Assembly: GCA_013289175.1 (NCBI GenBank)
Contig: JABDAN010000011.1
Location: 1 to 62,244, forward strand
DNA length: 62,244 nucleotides
Origin: Bacteroidota bacterium
Lineage (GTDB): Bacteria; Bacteroidota; Bacteroidia; Chitinophagales; Chitinophagaceae
Direction: 5' to 3'
Positions 43,146 through 52,649 of the stretch are shown here, one piece after another. The notes beneath the pieces are model-generated. The model worked only from the letters and a program-made list of their open reading frames with translations. It made no database searches and was not told the DNA's origin. The translations under genes were made by a program, and so were the position numbers. The stretch's first letter is position 1. The number at the start of each line of letters is the position of its first letter.

Positions 43146-44612
43146 ATGTTAAAGACCCGAATACTAACCTTATTCTTAATCCTTCTTTTTTCCGTTTTCC
43201 ATGTTGCTGCCCAGGATAAATGGGATCTTCGACGCTGTGTGGAATATGCCATGGCCAACAATATTTCCATCAAACAAGCCGATATCGATTCCCGCACTTT
43301 CAAGTTGACTTATGATCAATCCAAATGGGCGCAGTTCGGTACCGCCAATGGATCCACTTCCGTGGGTTTGAACTTCGGAAGATCCATTGATCCCACCAAC
43401 AATATTTACGTGGACCAGCAAGGGTTGTCTCAGCAATACAGTCTGCAGGTGGGTATCACGCTTTTCAACTGGTTTGCCTTGCGCCGGGCCCGGGAAGCGA
43501 ACCTGTATTCCTATCAAGCACAGGTCGTCAATATTGACTTTGTAAAAAACAATATCACCCTCAATGTGGCGGCCGCCTATCTGCAAGCCCTTCTGGCCAA
43601 AGAACAGGTCACCCTCGCCAATACCAAACTACAACTCACTACCCATCAGCTGGAGAATACACGCAAACTCGTAGATGCCGGTTCCGTTCCCGAATTGAAT
43701 GCCGCCGAACTGGAAGTGCAGTTTGCCACCGATACGGCTTCTGTGATAACAGCTCAGGAAACCTATGACCTGGACAACCTGCAGCTAAAAGCTATTTTAA
43801 ACCTGGATGCAGCGGCCCCTTTTGACCTGGATACCCCACCGGTTGAAACCATTCCGGTGGAACCCATTTCATCCCTGCAGCCCGATGTAGTCTATGCCCT
43901 GGCCGTGGGATCTTTTCCGCAACAAAAAATGAATGATCTGAGGATCTCTGCCGCACAAAAAAATGTGGACTATAGCCGGGGAAAGTTATATCCAACCCTT
44001 TCGGCATACGGTGCATTGGGCACCAACTTTTTCAATGACCTGCGGGCGATCAACGTGGTTTATCCGGGTTATCAGCCCACGCCCGGACTTCCTTATGCGT
44101 TGGATACGGTCACTGGCAGCAAATACCTGGTGTACAACAATCCCGGACAGGTGGTATATAGCCACCAGCCTTTTTATAAAGCGTGGACCGGTTACGGTAC
44201 TCAGCTCGGCGATAACTTCGGTCAACAGGTCGGTCTTCAGTTAAACGTTCCGATTTTTAACGGGAATAGTGCCCGGACCAATTATAAAAAAGCCCAGCTC
44301 AACGTGGCCACCGCCAAGCTGACCAAAGACAATGACCTGATGACCCTGAAGCAAGGGGTCTACCAGGCTTACTACAATGCGGTCGCTTCCTTGGAAAAAT
44401 TTGAGGCCAACAAAAAAGCGGTCACCGTCGCAGAAAAATCTTTTGACCTCGCAACCAAAAGGTACAATATCGGAATGCTCAATACGATCGACTATTTAAC
44501 CAATCAGAATAATTTATTCACAGCCCGCATCAATACACTCATTGCGCAATACGATTTCGTATTCCGGATGAAAGTGCTGGAATATTACAAAGGACTCGGC
44601 ATTAAATTATAA
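43146..44612 (+). CDS. TolC-family outer-membrane efflux protein
   Basis: 488-aa protein with a signal peptide ending FHVAAQ. Two OEP repeats: the first begins WDLRRCVEYAMANNISIKQADID, the second lies around ISAAQKNVDYSRGKLYPTLSAYG. The loop NVPIFNGNSARTNYKKAQLNVATAK near residue 370 is the conserved beta-strand/helix transition. It forms the trimeric exit channel of an efflux system. It is first in a unit with the MacA-like adaptor, 23 bases upstream of it. Confidence 0.95.
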   Translation: MLKTRILTLFLILLFSVFHVAAQDKWDLRRCVEYAMANNISIKQADIDSRTFKLTYDQSKWAQFGTANGSTSVGLNFGRSIDPTNNIYVDQQGLSQQYSLQVGITLFNWFALRRAREANLYSYQAQVVNIDFVKNNITLNVAAAYLQALLAKEQVTLANTKLQLTTHQLENTRKLVDAGSVPELNAAELEVQFATDTASVITAQETYDLDNLQLKAILNLDAAAPFDLDTPPVETIPVEPISSLQPDVVYALAVGSFPQQKMNDLRISAAQKNVDYSRGKLYPTLSAYGALGTNFFNDLRAINVVYPGYQPTPGLPYALDTVTGSKYLVYNNPGQVVYSHQPFYKAWTGYGTQLGDNFGQQVGLQLNVPIFNGNSARTNYKKAQLNVATAKLTKDNDLMTLKQGVYQAYYNAVASLEKFEANKKAVTVAEKSFDLATKRYNIGMLNTIDYLTNQNNLFTARINTLIAQYDFVFRMKVLEYYKGLGIKL

Positions 44613-44635
44613 AAACACCTTTACAACAACCTCGT

Positions 44636-46006
44636 ATGAATAAGAAGCTGGTTTGGATTATTGTAAGTCTTCTGGTCATTATCCTTCTGCTCGTAATTTT
44701 AAAAAAGGCCGGGGTGATCGGTAAGGAAGAGGGTATTAAAGTCTCGGTTGAAAAAGTAAGCAAACACAATATCACAGAAATCGTAACGGCGAGTGGAAAA
44801 ATCTATCCGGAAATAGAAGTGAAGATGAGTTCTGATATTTCTGGTGAAATCGTGGAACTCAATGTGGCCGAAGGTGACAGTGTGCGCAAAGGCCAGCAGC
44901 TGGCAAAAATTTATGCCGATATTTATTCCAATCAGCGCAACCAAGCGGCTGCCCAGGTAAATCAGCAGGAAGCCATGGTTGAAAATTCCAATGCGCAGCT
45001 GCCGGGTCTCAAAGCAACCCTGGATGCCGCTGAAGCGCAATACAACCGGCAGAAGACCCTGCTGGACCAAAAAGTAATTTCTCTTTCTGAATTCGAAACC
45101 GCCACCACAAATCTTCGGACCGCACAGGCCAACTACAATTCGGCGCTTCAGAATGTCCACAGCAATATGGCCGCTGTGGCCAGCGCCAAAGCAAACCTGG
45201 CCATTCAAGCAGAAAATGTCAGCCGTACCACCATGGTTTCACCCTTGAATGGGGTCATTTCCCTGCTGAGTGTAAAGAAAGGAGAAAGGGTGGTGGGTAA
45301 CTCTATGATGGCGGGCACCGAAATGATGCGGGTCGCCGACATGAATAAAATTGAGGCCATCGTAGATGTGGGCGAAAACGATATTCCCAAAGTTCATTTG
45401 GGGGATTCAGCGATCATTGAAGTGGATGCTTTTAATAACCGCAAATTCAAGGGCGTGGTTACCCAGATAGCCAGCAGCATTGTCTCCACTGCCGCCAGCA
45501 CGACCACCTCTACCAATGATGTCACCAATTACAAAGTGCATATCCGCCTGGATCCTGCTTCCTACAAGGATCTGATGGATGCCAAAAAACCCAGGAGCTT
45601 GATCTTTCGTCCGGGTATGACGGCCAGCGCCGATATCCAGACGAAAACACATTTGAATGTGCTTACCGTACCCATCAACGCCGTAACGACGCGGGAAAAA
45701 ACGGCAGGCAGCCAGGCGGCCGATAAGGACAAAAAACCGGTGACCGATGAATTTGGGGATACCAAAACGACGGTGTCAACCGGTGACCTGGATGAAGTGG
45801 TTTTCCTTTTGCAGGCGGACAAATCCGTCAAACAGGTGAGTGTGAAAACAGATATACAGGATATCAACAACATTGAAATTGTCGGCGGACTCAAATTGGG
45901 TGACGAAGTGGTGACAGGGCCATATGGTACCGTGAGTAAGGTTTTGAACAATGGTTCCAAAGTTACAGTCGTTGACAAAGACAAGTTGTTCGAAGCCAAG
46001 AAGTGA
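44636..46006 (+). CDS. MacA/HlyD-type periplasmic adaptor protein
   Basis: 456-aa membrane-fusion protein. One N-terminal helix (WIIVSLLVIILLLVILKK), then a barrel-sandwich domain opening EIVTASGKIYPEIEVKMSSD, a long coiled-coil hairpin (about 100-205, e.g. NQRNQAAAQVNQQEA and YNRQKTLLDQKVISLSEFET), the second lipoyl half VVSPLNGVISLLSVKKGERV-like and a C-terminal beta-barrel. The type fits ABC-linked MacA adaptors. The MacB-like ABC pump that normally follows is not here; gpsA comes next. Confidence 0.93.
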   Translation: MNKKLVWIIVSLLVIILLLVILKKAGVIGKEEGIKVSVEKVSKHNITEIVTASGKIYPEIEVKMSSDISGEIVELNVAEGDSVRKGQQLAKIYADIYSNQRNQAAAQVNQQEAMVENSNAQLPGLKATLDAAEAQYNRQKTLLDQKVISLSEFETATTNLRTAQANYNSALQNVHSNMAAVASAKANLAIQAENVSRTTMVSPLNGVISLLSVKKGERVVGNSMMAGTEMMRVADMNKIEAIVDVGENDIPKVHLGDSAIIEVDAFNNRKFKGVVTQIASSIVSTAASTTTSTNDVTNYKVHIRLDPASYKDLMDAKKPRSLIFRPGMTASADIQTKTHLNVLTVPINAVTTREKTAGSQAADKDKKPVTDEFGDTKTTVSTGDLDEVVFLLQADKSVKQVSVKTDIQDINNIEIVGGLKLGDEVVTGPYGTVSKVLNNGSKVTVVDKDKLFEAKK

Positions 46007-46045
46007 CCGCGCGCTAGATTTTTATATACAGAAATGCTCACTTCT

Positions 46046-47083
46046 ATGCGTTTTGGAATCATAGGAAGCGGAAGCTGGGGGACAGCCCTTGTCAAAATTC
46101 TGAATGACAATCTCCATTCGCTGAATTGGTGGATACGCAACCCCGTTATCCGCGACCATCTCCAAAAAAAAAGCCACAATCCCCAATACCTTTCCAGCGT
46201 TTTTTTTGACACGAGCCGAATCCTGTTAACCGGCAATCTGCCGTCCCTGATTGCGGATTCGGATTGTCTGGTGATTGCCGTTCCTTCCGCTTATATAGAA
46301 GAGATTTTTGAGACCCTTCCCCGGAATATTCTAAAAGGCAAAAAAATTCTTTCTGCCGTAAAAGGCATCCTCCCCGGTCAGAATTTACTGTTGAATGACT
46401 ATCTGAAAAAGCAGTTTCAGTTTCCCCATGACGACTATTACACGGTGATGGGTCCCTGCCATGCGGAGGAAATTGCCGCGGAAAAATTATCCTATCTAAC
46501 TTTTTCTGGAAATGCTGTTCCCTCCACCCAAGAAATTGCGTCTAATTTTACAAGCGACTACCTGAACACCCTCATCAACACGGACATCTATGGTGTACAG
46601 TACGCGGCCGTTCTTAAAAATATTTATGCCCTGGGTGCCGGCATGGCCCATGGCCTGGAATATGGAGACAATTTTCTGAGTGTCTTCATTGCCAATTGTG
46701 CCGATGAAATGGCGGGATTTCTGCATAAAGCAGGCATCAGCCATATCGAGGTCGGCATCCATGAAGCCAGTGCATCCGTACATGAGAAAAAGAGCGCGAA
46801 TTATGCCGCTTCCGTCTATCTAGGGGATTTGTTGGTAACCTGTTATTCTTTGTTCAGCCGCAACCGGACCTTTGGGAATATGATTGGAAAGGGATACACG
46901 GTCCATGCTGCCAAACTGGAGCTCAATATGGTCGCCGAAGGGTACAATGCAAGTCAATGTCTTTACCGGATCAACGAACAGTTCAGGGCAGACATTCCCA
47001 TTGCTGACATGATATACCGAATTCTATGGCAAAATGTTAATGTCCGGGAAGGGTTTAAACACTTGGAAACATTGATGGTCTGA
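46046..47083 (+). CDS. gpsA: NAD(P)-dependent glycerol-3-phosphate dehydrogenase
   Basis: 345-aa enzyme interconverting dihydroxyacetone phosphate and sn-glycerol-3-phosphate for phospholipid synthesis. The start used is MRFGIIGSGSWGTALVKIL; another ATG four codons upstream is possible. GSGSWGTA is the Rossmann loop, NPQYLSSV replaces the usual NxxYLP, MGPCHAEEIA matches the GPxxAxE block, and the catalytic Lys is in AAVLKNIYALGAGM. It is 40 bases after the adaptor gene, possibly co-transcribed, with no functional link apparent. Confidence 0.94.
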   Translation: MRFGIIGSGSWGTALVKILNDNLHSLNWWIRNPVIRDHLQKKSHNPQYLSSVFFDTSRILLTGNLPSLIADSDCLVIAVPSAYIEEIFETLPRNILKGKKILSAVKGILPGQNLLLNDYLKKQFQFPHDDYYTVMGPCHAEEIAAEKLSYLTFSGNAVPSTQEIASNFTSDYLNTLINTDIYGVQYAAVLKNIYALGAGMAHGLEYGDNFLSVFIANCADEMAGFLHKAGISHIEVGIHEASASVHEKKSANYAASVYLGDLLVTCYSLFSRNRTFGNMIGKGYTVHAAKLELNMVAEGYNASQCLYRINEQFRADIPIADMIYRILWQNVNVREGFKHLETLMV

Positions 47084-47138
47084 GAATCGGGTGGTGGAGC
47101 AGGAGAAGATTTGGTATGATTTTTTAAAATGCAACTTT

Positions 47139-47282
47139 ATGACACCGCTTTCCTATCAGGGTTTCGGATTTACGGCCATCATGTTGATGGTTGGAATTCT
47201 TTCAGCAGCCCAATTGCTGAAATACCTGAGAGAACGTTTTTCCGATCACCGGAGCAAAGCCAAGGCCCAGTCCCGGGCTTAG
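47139..47282 (+). CDS. Small single-pass membrane protein (47 aa)
   Basis: The frame reads MTPLSYQGFGFTAIMLMVGI and on through one hydrophobic helix, then a basic tail (YLRERFSDHRSKAKAQSRA). The helix-plus-basic-tail layout fits a small inner-membrane protein. An in-frame GTG start 16 codons upstream is possible. No family recognised and no ribosome-binding site, so this is tentative. Confidence 0.35.
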   Translation: MTPLSYQGFGFTAIMLMVGILSAAQLLKYLRERFSDHRSKAKAQSRA

Positions 47283-47348
47283 GAGAGAGGCCAAGACCAG
47301 CCGGTTTTTCCACCGGACCAGCGTTTTCCCATCCATCTTTTAGTTGTT

Positions 47349-48476
47349 TTAGTCGAAAAACAAAGCCGACGCTATGCCATCGGCAAACAGTTTTCCCTCA
47401 GGGGTGAGGGTGAGTCTATCACCAGCATGGATCATTTGGCTGGAGCGGATATAAACTCCGGTATTGGTTTTTAAAGCCAACTCTTTTTCCTTCCCGAATT
47501 CCTCGCAAACATAGCGGAGGTCCAACCCCTCCAGGGTCCGAAGGGAAGTCATGATGTATTCATTCAGCCGGTCTTTGGGTTGGAGTTCTTCGGCTTCCCC
47601 ATACCACTGTCCGCTGTCAAGGCTCTTTATATACAGCGCATTGTTTGCCATGTTCCAATGGCGGTTGCGGCCGTCAAATGAATGGGCCGAAGGTCCCAGG
47701 CCCAGGTATTTCTTGGATTGCCAGTAGCTGCTGTTGTGCCGGCTTCTTTTACCGGGTTTGGCAAAACTGGAAATTTCATAGTGTTCGTATCCCGCAGATT
47801 CCAGCACCTGGATACCCATTAAAAACTGACTGGCCTGTTTATCGGGCTCAATATCCGGCGATTTTTTCCGCCGGATCAGTTGAAAAAGAGCGGTCTTGGG
47901 TTCAACGGTCAAGGCATAACAGGAGAGGTGGGAGGGATCCAGCGAAATGGCGGTGAGGAGATTCTTTCTCCATTTTTCTTCCGTCAATCCGGGAGATCCG
48001 TAGATCAGATCCAGGCTGATATTGTCGATCCCGGCATGTCTGGCGGCCCTGGGGGCATCCAAAGCCTGGAGGGCAGTATGGGCCCGGTTCATCCACTGGA
48101 GGTCTTCCTCAAAAAAAGACTGAATGCCGATACTGAGTCGGTTGATGCCCATCTCTTTCCAACGCTCGAGTGAAACCGGATCCATATCATCCGGGTTGGC
48201 TTCCAGGGTAATTTCGGGCGCTTCGCCGATCTCAAAATGTTGTTGGATGGATTTCAGGATTTCCCCAATGGCCTTTGCCGGCATCAGTGAGGGCGTACCT
48301 CCTCCAAAATAAATCGTTTCGATGGGCTCACCCTGTAAATAAGAAACCCGCAAGGGGATCTCTTTCAATAAAGCGCCGGTAAAATCGTTTTGCAGAGCTG
48401 GGTTCGTAGAGAAATGAAAATCACAATAGTGACAAGCTTGTTTACAAAAAGGGATATGAATATAGATGCCTGCCAC
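47349..48476 (-). CDS. hemW: HemW, radical-SAM heme chaperone (coproporphyrinogen III oxidase-like)
   Basis: 375-aa radical SAM protein. The [4Fe-4S] cysteines are Cys11, Cys15 and Cys18 (FCKQACHYCDFHF); YFGGGTPSL near 56 is the SAM-binding GGTP motif; the C-terminal half includes the HNSSYW and GLGPSAHSF blocks shared by HemN/HemW. The three-Cys pattern without the fourth HemN Cys, and the length, favour HemW, which inserts heme into target proteins, over oxygen-independent coproporphyrinogen oxidase. The start is GTG; no in-frame ATG is close upstream. Its 5' end lies just ahead of the BamA-like gene on the opposite strand. Confidence 0.93.
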   Translation of the reverse strand: MAGIYIHIPFCKQACHYCDFHFSTNPALQNDFTGALLKEIPLRVSYLQGEPIETIYFGGGTPSLMPAKAIGEILKSIQQHFEIGEAPEITLEANPDDMDPVSLERWKEMGINRLSIGIQSFFEEDLQWMNRAHTALQALDAPRAARHAGIDNISLDLIYGSPGLTEEKWRKNLLTAISLDPSHLSCYALTVEPKTALFQLIRRKKSPDIEPDKQASQFLMGIQVLESAGYEHYEISSFAKPGKRSRHNSSYWQSKKYLGLGPSAHSFDGRNRHWNMANNALYIKSLDSGQWYGEAEELQPKDRLNEYIMTSLRTLEGLDLRYVCEEFGKEKELALKTNTGVYIRSSQMIHAGDRLTLTPEGKLFADGIASALFFD

Positions 48477-48519
48477 CGGATTAGCTAATTTTATGGAATT
48501 ACGAATGAGTTTTGAGCGA

Positions 48520-50313
48520 ATGGCGAAATTAAGATTATATGGGTTGATCTCCCTTCTGTTGCTTGCAATCCATCCGCCGGCTCATGGACAGTATGCCCTC
48601 CACGTGGAGATGATTTCTCCCGATTCCATATTGAAAGCTTCATCCATTGGCATCCCACCCCTGTTTAAAGACCGGGCGGGTTGTACGGACTATGTCTACA
48701 AACTGACCGATCTACTCAGGAACAAAGGATTTACCGCTGCTTCCATAGACAGCGTGAAATTCGATAGTGCGGCGGCTTATTTGCAACTATATGTCGGTGA
48801 AAAATTCACCTGGTCCCATATCCGCACAAAACCAGCGGACCTTTCCCTTTTAAACGAAGCGGGGTGGAGTACAAAAAAGCTGACGGGCAAACCGGCTACG
48901 CTGGAACATTTTCAAAGCGAGGAATTGCTGGTGCTCAATTATCTGGAAAACAACGGATATCCTTTTGCTAAGATTTCCCTGGACAGCGTAGAGATCGTCC
49001 AGGGTGCCATCCGTGCGGTACTGAATATAGACCGGGGGCCCCTGTATAAAATTGACAGCATTCGTATCATCGGAACGGCTAAAATTTCCGTTGATTTTAT
49101 GGAGCGTTATCTGGGGATTCCGGAGGGAGGCATTTACCGCAAAGACCGGCTCTTGATGATCAGCAAACGCATCTTCGAACTTCCTTTTGTGCAGGAGGAA
49201 AGACCCTGGAGCGTCAACATGCTTGGTACGGGATCCATACTGAATTTGTATCTTAAACCCAAACGCAGCAGTCAGATCGATGTGCTGGTGGGCCTGTTGC
49301 CCAACAACGATCAGCTGCAGAGTGGCAAGCTGCTGGTAACCGGTTCGGCCACGGTTGTCCTTCGAAATCCTTTTGGCAACGGGGAAAGCCTGGGTCTGGA
49401 CTGGCAACAATTGCAGCCTCAATCGCCCCGTTTGAATATCAACTACCAGCAGCCCTATATTTTTCATTCACCCTACGGGGTCAGCCTGGATTTCTCCTTA
49501 TACAAAAAAGATTCATCCTATATCAATACCGATGCCTTGCTCGGAGTGCAGTTCAGCGCCTCGACCAATAAAAAGGCTTCGGTATTCATAGAAACAAGGG
49601 GCTGTACAGTGCTGACCATTGACACGGCCCAGATCATCGCCACCCGTCAATTGCCCGAGATTGCAGACGTCAGTTCAGTGAACCTGGGGGTCAGTTATGA
49701 ATTCAACAACACCAATTATCGTTTTAACGCGATCCGGGGCAATGAACTTTTTTTCATTGGCTCTGTCGGAACCAAGAGACTCAAAAAAAACAGTCAGATC
49801 ATCCGGCTCAAAGACGAAAACGATCCATCCTTTGACTATAGCACTTTATACGATACGGTCCAGCTGTCAGCCTACCAGTTCCGGTTGAATCTCTCGGGTG
49901 CCCACTATTTTGCCATGAGCCGGGCATCCACCATTCGGTTGGCCATGAATACGGCCTGGTATCAAAGTCCCAAAATTTTCTGGAACGAATTGTTCCAGAT
50001 CGGCGGTTATCGATTGCTGCGGGGATTTAATGAGGAAAGCATCCTGGCTTCAGAATATTTCGTGAGCAGTGTGGAATATCGCTATCTGATTGGGATGAAT
50101 TCCTATCTGTTTAGTTTCGTCGACGGGGGATGGGCAAAAAATGATGTGCCCGGATATGCGATCAACAACCTCTACCTGGGTATCGGGGTGGGGCTGGCTT
50201 TTGAAACCAAAGCTGGGATATTTAATATGTCTTACGCCGTGGGAAAACAAAACAGCGATCCCTTTTTATTCAATCAGGCCAAGATTCACCTGGGCTATGT
50301 AAACTTTTTTTAA
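48520..50313 (+). CDS. BamA/TamA-family outer-membrane protein
   Basis: 597-aa protein from the ATG starting MAKLRLYGLISLLLLAIHPP, which gives a normal signal peptide; upstream in-frame ATGs exist, but a TAATTTTA promoter-like box at 48486-48493 puts transcription start near 48500. POTRA-like repeats occupy about 30-250 (e.g. IRAVLNIDRGPLYKIDSIRI), followed by a 16-strand barrel. QIGGYRLLRGFNEESI near residue 505 matches the conserved GG..LRGF segment of Omp85 barrels. The barrel ends in HLGYVNFF, a typical C-terminal aromatic signal. Substrate-specific role unknown. Confidence 0.85.
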   Translation: MAKLRLYGLISLLLLAIHPPAHGQYALHVEMISPDSILKASSIGIPPLFKDRAGCTDYVYKLTDLLRNKGFTAASIDSVKFDSAAAYLQLYVGEKFTWSHIRTKPADLSLLNEAGWSTKKLTGKPATLEHFQSEELLVLNYLENNGYPFAKISLDSVEIVQGAIRAVLNIDRGPLYKIDSIRIIGTAKISVDFMERYLGIPEGGIYRKDRLLMISKRIFELPFVQEERPWSVNMLGTGSILNLYLKPKRSSQIDVLVGLLPNNDQLQSGKLLVTGSATVVLRNPFGNGESLGLDWQQLQPQSPRLNINYQQPYIFHSPYGVSLDFSLYKKDSSYINTDALLGVQFSASTNKKASVFIETRGCTVLTIDTAQIIATRQLPEIADVSSVNLGVSYEFNNTNYRFNAIRGNELFFIGSVGTKRLKKNSQIIRLKDENDPSFDYSTLYDTVQLSAYQFRLNLSGAHYFAMSRASTIRLAMNTAWYQSPKIFWNELFQIGGYRLLRGFNEESILASEYFVSSVEYRYLIGMNSYLFSFVDGGWAKNDVPGYAINNLYLGIGVGLAFETKAGIFNMSYAVGKQNSDPFLFNQAKIHLGYVNFF

Positions 50314-50386
50314 AAGATCCGCGTTCAATCACAACTTTGCATGTTTTTATTAGGCAGTCAACCGTCATTTTTCAACCATCGATCCC

Positions 50387-51376
50387 TTGTCTAAACGATC
50401 CGTTCTGTTTTTGTTTTTTTGCCTGCTGCTTGTCGGGGTGCGGGCACAATCGACCCCGGATTCCAGTCGGCTGGGGGATAGCACGGCCACGAGATCTGTG
50501 GCGGTAGATTCGCTACCGAAAAAACCGCTTGTCCGCAAAACGGCCAAAATCTCGGTGGATTCCCCCCTGGTTTATCGCACGGATAGCTTGCGGTTTTCGG
50601 AGGTGAAACCAACCGATTTCAATCATTTGCCTCTGGGATGGATGGAACTGCTGGATGCGCAGGCGTTTTTTAATTTTTCGGGCAAACCAGTTCATGTCCG
50701 GGCCGAACGCTTCGAGCCGGTTTCCTATGACTGGATGTTTTACCTGCTCGTGATTTTGCTCTTTTATTTTGCCATCGTCAAGCTTTTTTTTGGGAAATAC
50801 CTGGCCAATCTGATGACGATCTTTTTCAAAGCTTCCATGCGCCAGCAACAGCTGAGGGAGCAGGTATTGCAATCCCCTTTTCCTTCCCTGTTGCTCAACC
50901 TGCTTTTCGTGATCGCCGGAGGGTTATACGGGGCTTTTTTAGCAAGATTTTACCAGATTGGCAATCCCGATCGTTTCTGGCTTCATTTCCTCTATGGTAT
51001 TGGCATTCTGGTAGTTCTATACCTTTTGAAATACATGATCCTACGGATAACGGGCTGGATTTTCAACATCAACCGGGCGGTGGACACCTACCTGTTTGTG
51101 GTTTTTATGACCAATAAAATCATCGGCATTTTCCTGCTGCCTTTTTTGGTTCTGATCTCCTTTGCCGGGGCGGTCATCACCGAGATTTCCGTCACCCTTT
51201 CCTTAATTATGATCGGCATTTTTTACATTTACCGGTTTGTCGCTTCTTATGCCACGCTGCGCAAAGAAATAAAAATCAGTGGTTTACACTTTATTCTATA
51301 CCTTTGCGCATTGGAAATAGCTCCTCTGCTGTTGATTTACAAAGTGTTAGTCGCTTATTTGGAAAAAGCTTATTAA
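50387..51376 (+). CDS. DUF4271 membrane protein
   Basis: 329-aa protein. The TTG start gives an ideal signal peptide (MSKRSVLFLFFCLLLVGVRA) and no ATG precedes it. A Ser/Thr/Lys-rich segment to about residue 75 is followed by roughly seven transmembrane helices, the last ending at LLIYKVLVAYLEKAY. The pattern is DUF4271, a Bacteroidota family usually encoded directly upstream of uroporphyrinogen-III synthase, as here. Function unknown. A CAACTTTG box, one mismatch from the -7 consensus, lies about 50 bases upstream. Confidence 0.82.
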   Translation: MSKRSVLFLFFCLLLVGVRAQSTPDSSRLGDSTATRSVAVDSLPKKPLVRKTAKISVDSPLVYRTDSLRFSEVKPTDFNHLPLGWMELLDAQAFFNFSGKPVHVRAERFEPVSYDWMFYLLVILLFYFAIVKLFFGKYLANLMTIFFKASMRQQQLREQVLQSPFPSLLLNLLFVIAGGLYGAFLARFYQIGNPDRFWLHFLYGIGILVVLYLLKYMILRITGWIFNINRAVDTYLFVVFMTNKIIGIFLLPFLVLISFAGAVITEISVTLSLIMIGIFYIYRFVASYATLRKEIKISGLHFILYLCALEIAPLLLIYKVLVAYLEKAY

Positions 51377-51445
51377 TTTTGCGAACGCATTTTTCTAATA
51401 TATTATACATTGATTAAAAACAGGGATAAAAAGGATATTGCCGTG

Positions 51446-52213
51446 ATGTCTGAGATTGCTTTAAGAAGAATTTTAATCACCCAACCCCGGCCGGAATCTG
51501 ACAAGTCACCTTATTTTGAACTTGCGAAACGCCACGATGTGGAAATGGCTTTTTTGCCTTTTATCAGGCTGGAGGGCATTCCGTCGAAGGATTTCCGACG
51601 GCAGAAGGTTGAAATTGGTACCTATTCGGCGGTCATTTTCACCAGCCGCCATGCGATCGATCATTTTTTCCGGACGGCCGAGGAGATGAAAATCAGCATT
51701 TCCCAGGACACGAAGTATTTCTGTATTACGGAAGCCGTGGCGCTGTATCTGCAAAAATTTATTCTTTATCGCAAACGCAAAGTGTTCTATGGTGCAGATG
51801 GCACCAATAAGAGCATGCTGGATGTGATCAACAAACACAAGGAAAACGAGAAGTTCCTGTACCCGACTTCCGAAAACCAGCAGGACAATGAAATCGTGAA
51901 CTGGCTCAAGAGCAATCATTGTGAATATGCCACCCCGTTTATGTACCGGTCGATCAGCAATGATATCCGGGAACTGTTCAGTCCGAATGCTTTTGACATC
52001 ATCTGCTTTTTTACACCCAGCGGGGTGAAAAGCCTCTTTGACAACTTTCCCCATTTCAAACAAAATGGTACCCTGATCGGCGCATTTGGGACCAATACGA
52101 GCCGGGCTGCAGAAGAAGCCGGCCTGGTATTGGAAATCAAAGCACCTGAACCCATGGCACCCAGTATGGTTTCGGCGCTGGAAAAGTATCTGTCTGCTAA
52201 AAAAAGACCTTAG
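51446..52213 (+). CDS. hemD: Uroporphyrinogen-III synthase
   Basis: 255-aa enzyme that closes and inverts the D ring of hydroxymethylbilane. I use the ATG giving MSEIALRRILITQPRPESDK; a TTG start 12 codons upstream is less likely. Family landmarks: QPRPESDKSPYFELA, AVIFTSRHAIDHFF near 75, FYGADGTNKSMLDV near 120 and the late ICFFTPSGVKSLF near 190, the TSP(S)xV-type segment. The family has low overall identity, but this Bacteroidota subgroup is consistent. It follows DUF4271 by 69 bases and ends before an intrinsic terminator. Confidence 0.9.
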   Translation: MSEIALRRILITQPRPESDKSPYFELAKRHDVEMAFLPFIRLEGIPSKDFRRQKVEIGTYSAVIFTSRHAIDHFFRTAEEMKISISQDTKYFCITEAVALYLQKFILYRKRKVFYGADGTNKSMLDVINKHKENEKFLYPTSENQQDNEIVNWLKSNHCEYATPFMYRSISNDIRELFSPNAFDIICFFTPSGVKSLFDNFPHFKQNGTLIGAFGTNTSRAAEEAGLVLEIKAPEPMAPSMVSALEKYLSAKKRP

Positions 52214-52264
52214 CCTTTGGAAGGATCCCTTCAGATCAGAACCATTCATCAATATATCTGTTAT

Positions 52265-52291
52265 AAAAGCCTGGGATTTCCCGGGCTTTTT
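52265..52291 (+). terminator. Intrinsic terminator after hemD
   Basis: AAAAGCCTGGG pairs with CCCGGGCTTTT (one G-T pair) around an ATTT loop and runs into five Ts. It ends the DUF4271-hemD unit about 50 bases after the hemD stop. Confidence 0.85.
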
Positions 52292-52649
52292 CTTGCCACT
52301 ATGAAAGGAAGCTCCCGTGAATCCGGATATTTTTTTGTAGGGAATATGCTTGAAATAGGGTGCAACTGGGAAGGTCAGTCGATTCTTGGATGGAGATGCA
52401 GATCGCCCCGAAGTTTGATGATGAAAGCCCGTTGTAATTGGGTCATGCCCGGGATATTATATGGTGGTTCGGCTGGATTTTTCATTTTTATTCAACAGGC
52501 ACTCCCGGGGATCCCTAACCGCTTTTTTTAAGAAAATCGTCGCCTTACTAAATCCAATAAAATTTCGAATTTTCCTACCGATCTGCCACGAGGTTTAACC
52601 ACATTCATTCACCCATTCTTCCCGGAAGGTTTTTACTTTTATTATTTCC
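52292..52649. other. Intergenic stretch without recognisable genes
   Basis: About 360 bases between the hemD terminator and the DUF255 gene. A 76-codon frame opening with ATG at 52301 starts MKGSSRESGYFFVG and has an odd composition; it would begin inside the terminator tail, so I do not call it. A TACTTTTA box near 52627, one mismatch from TAnnTTTG, may be the promoter of the next gene. Confidence 0.4.

Noticed and set aside
51506..52252. 248-codon minus-strand frame
   Set aside because: Antisense to hemD; no family signature.
52301..52531. 76-codon plus-strand frame after hemD
   Set aside because: Starts just behind the hemD terminator, lacks ribosome-binding or promoter signal, and the composition (many Cys, Trp, Met, Gly) is unlike the other proteins here.
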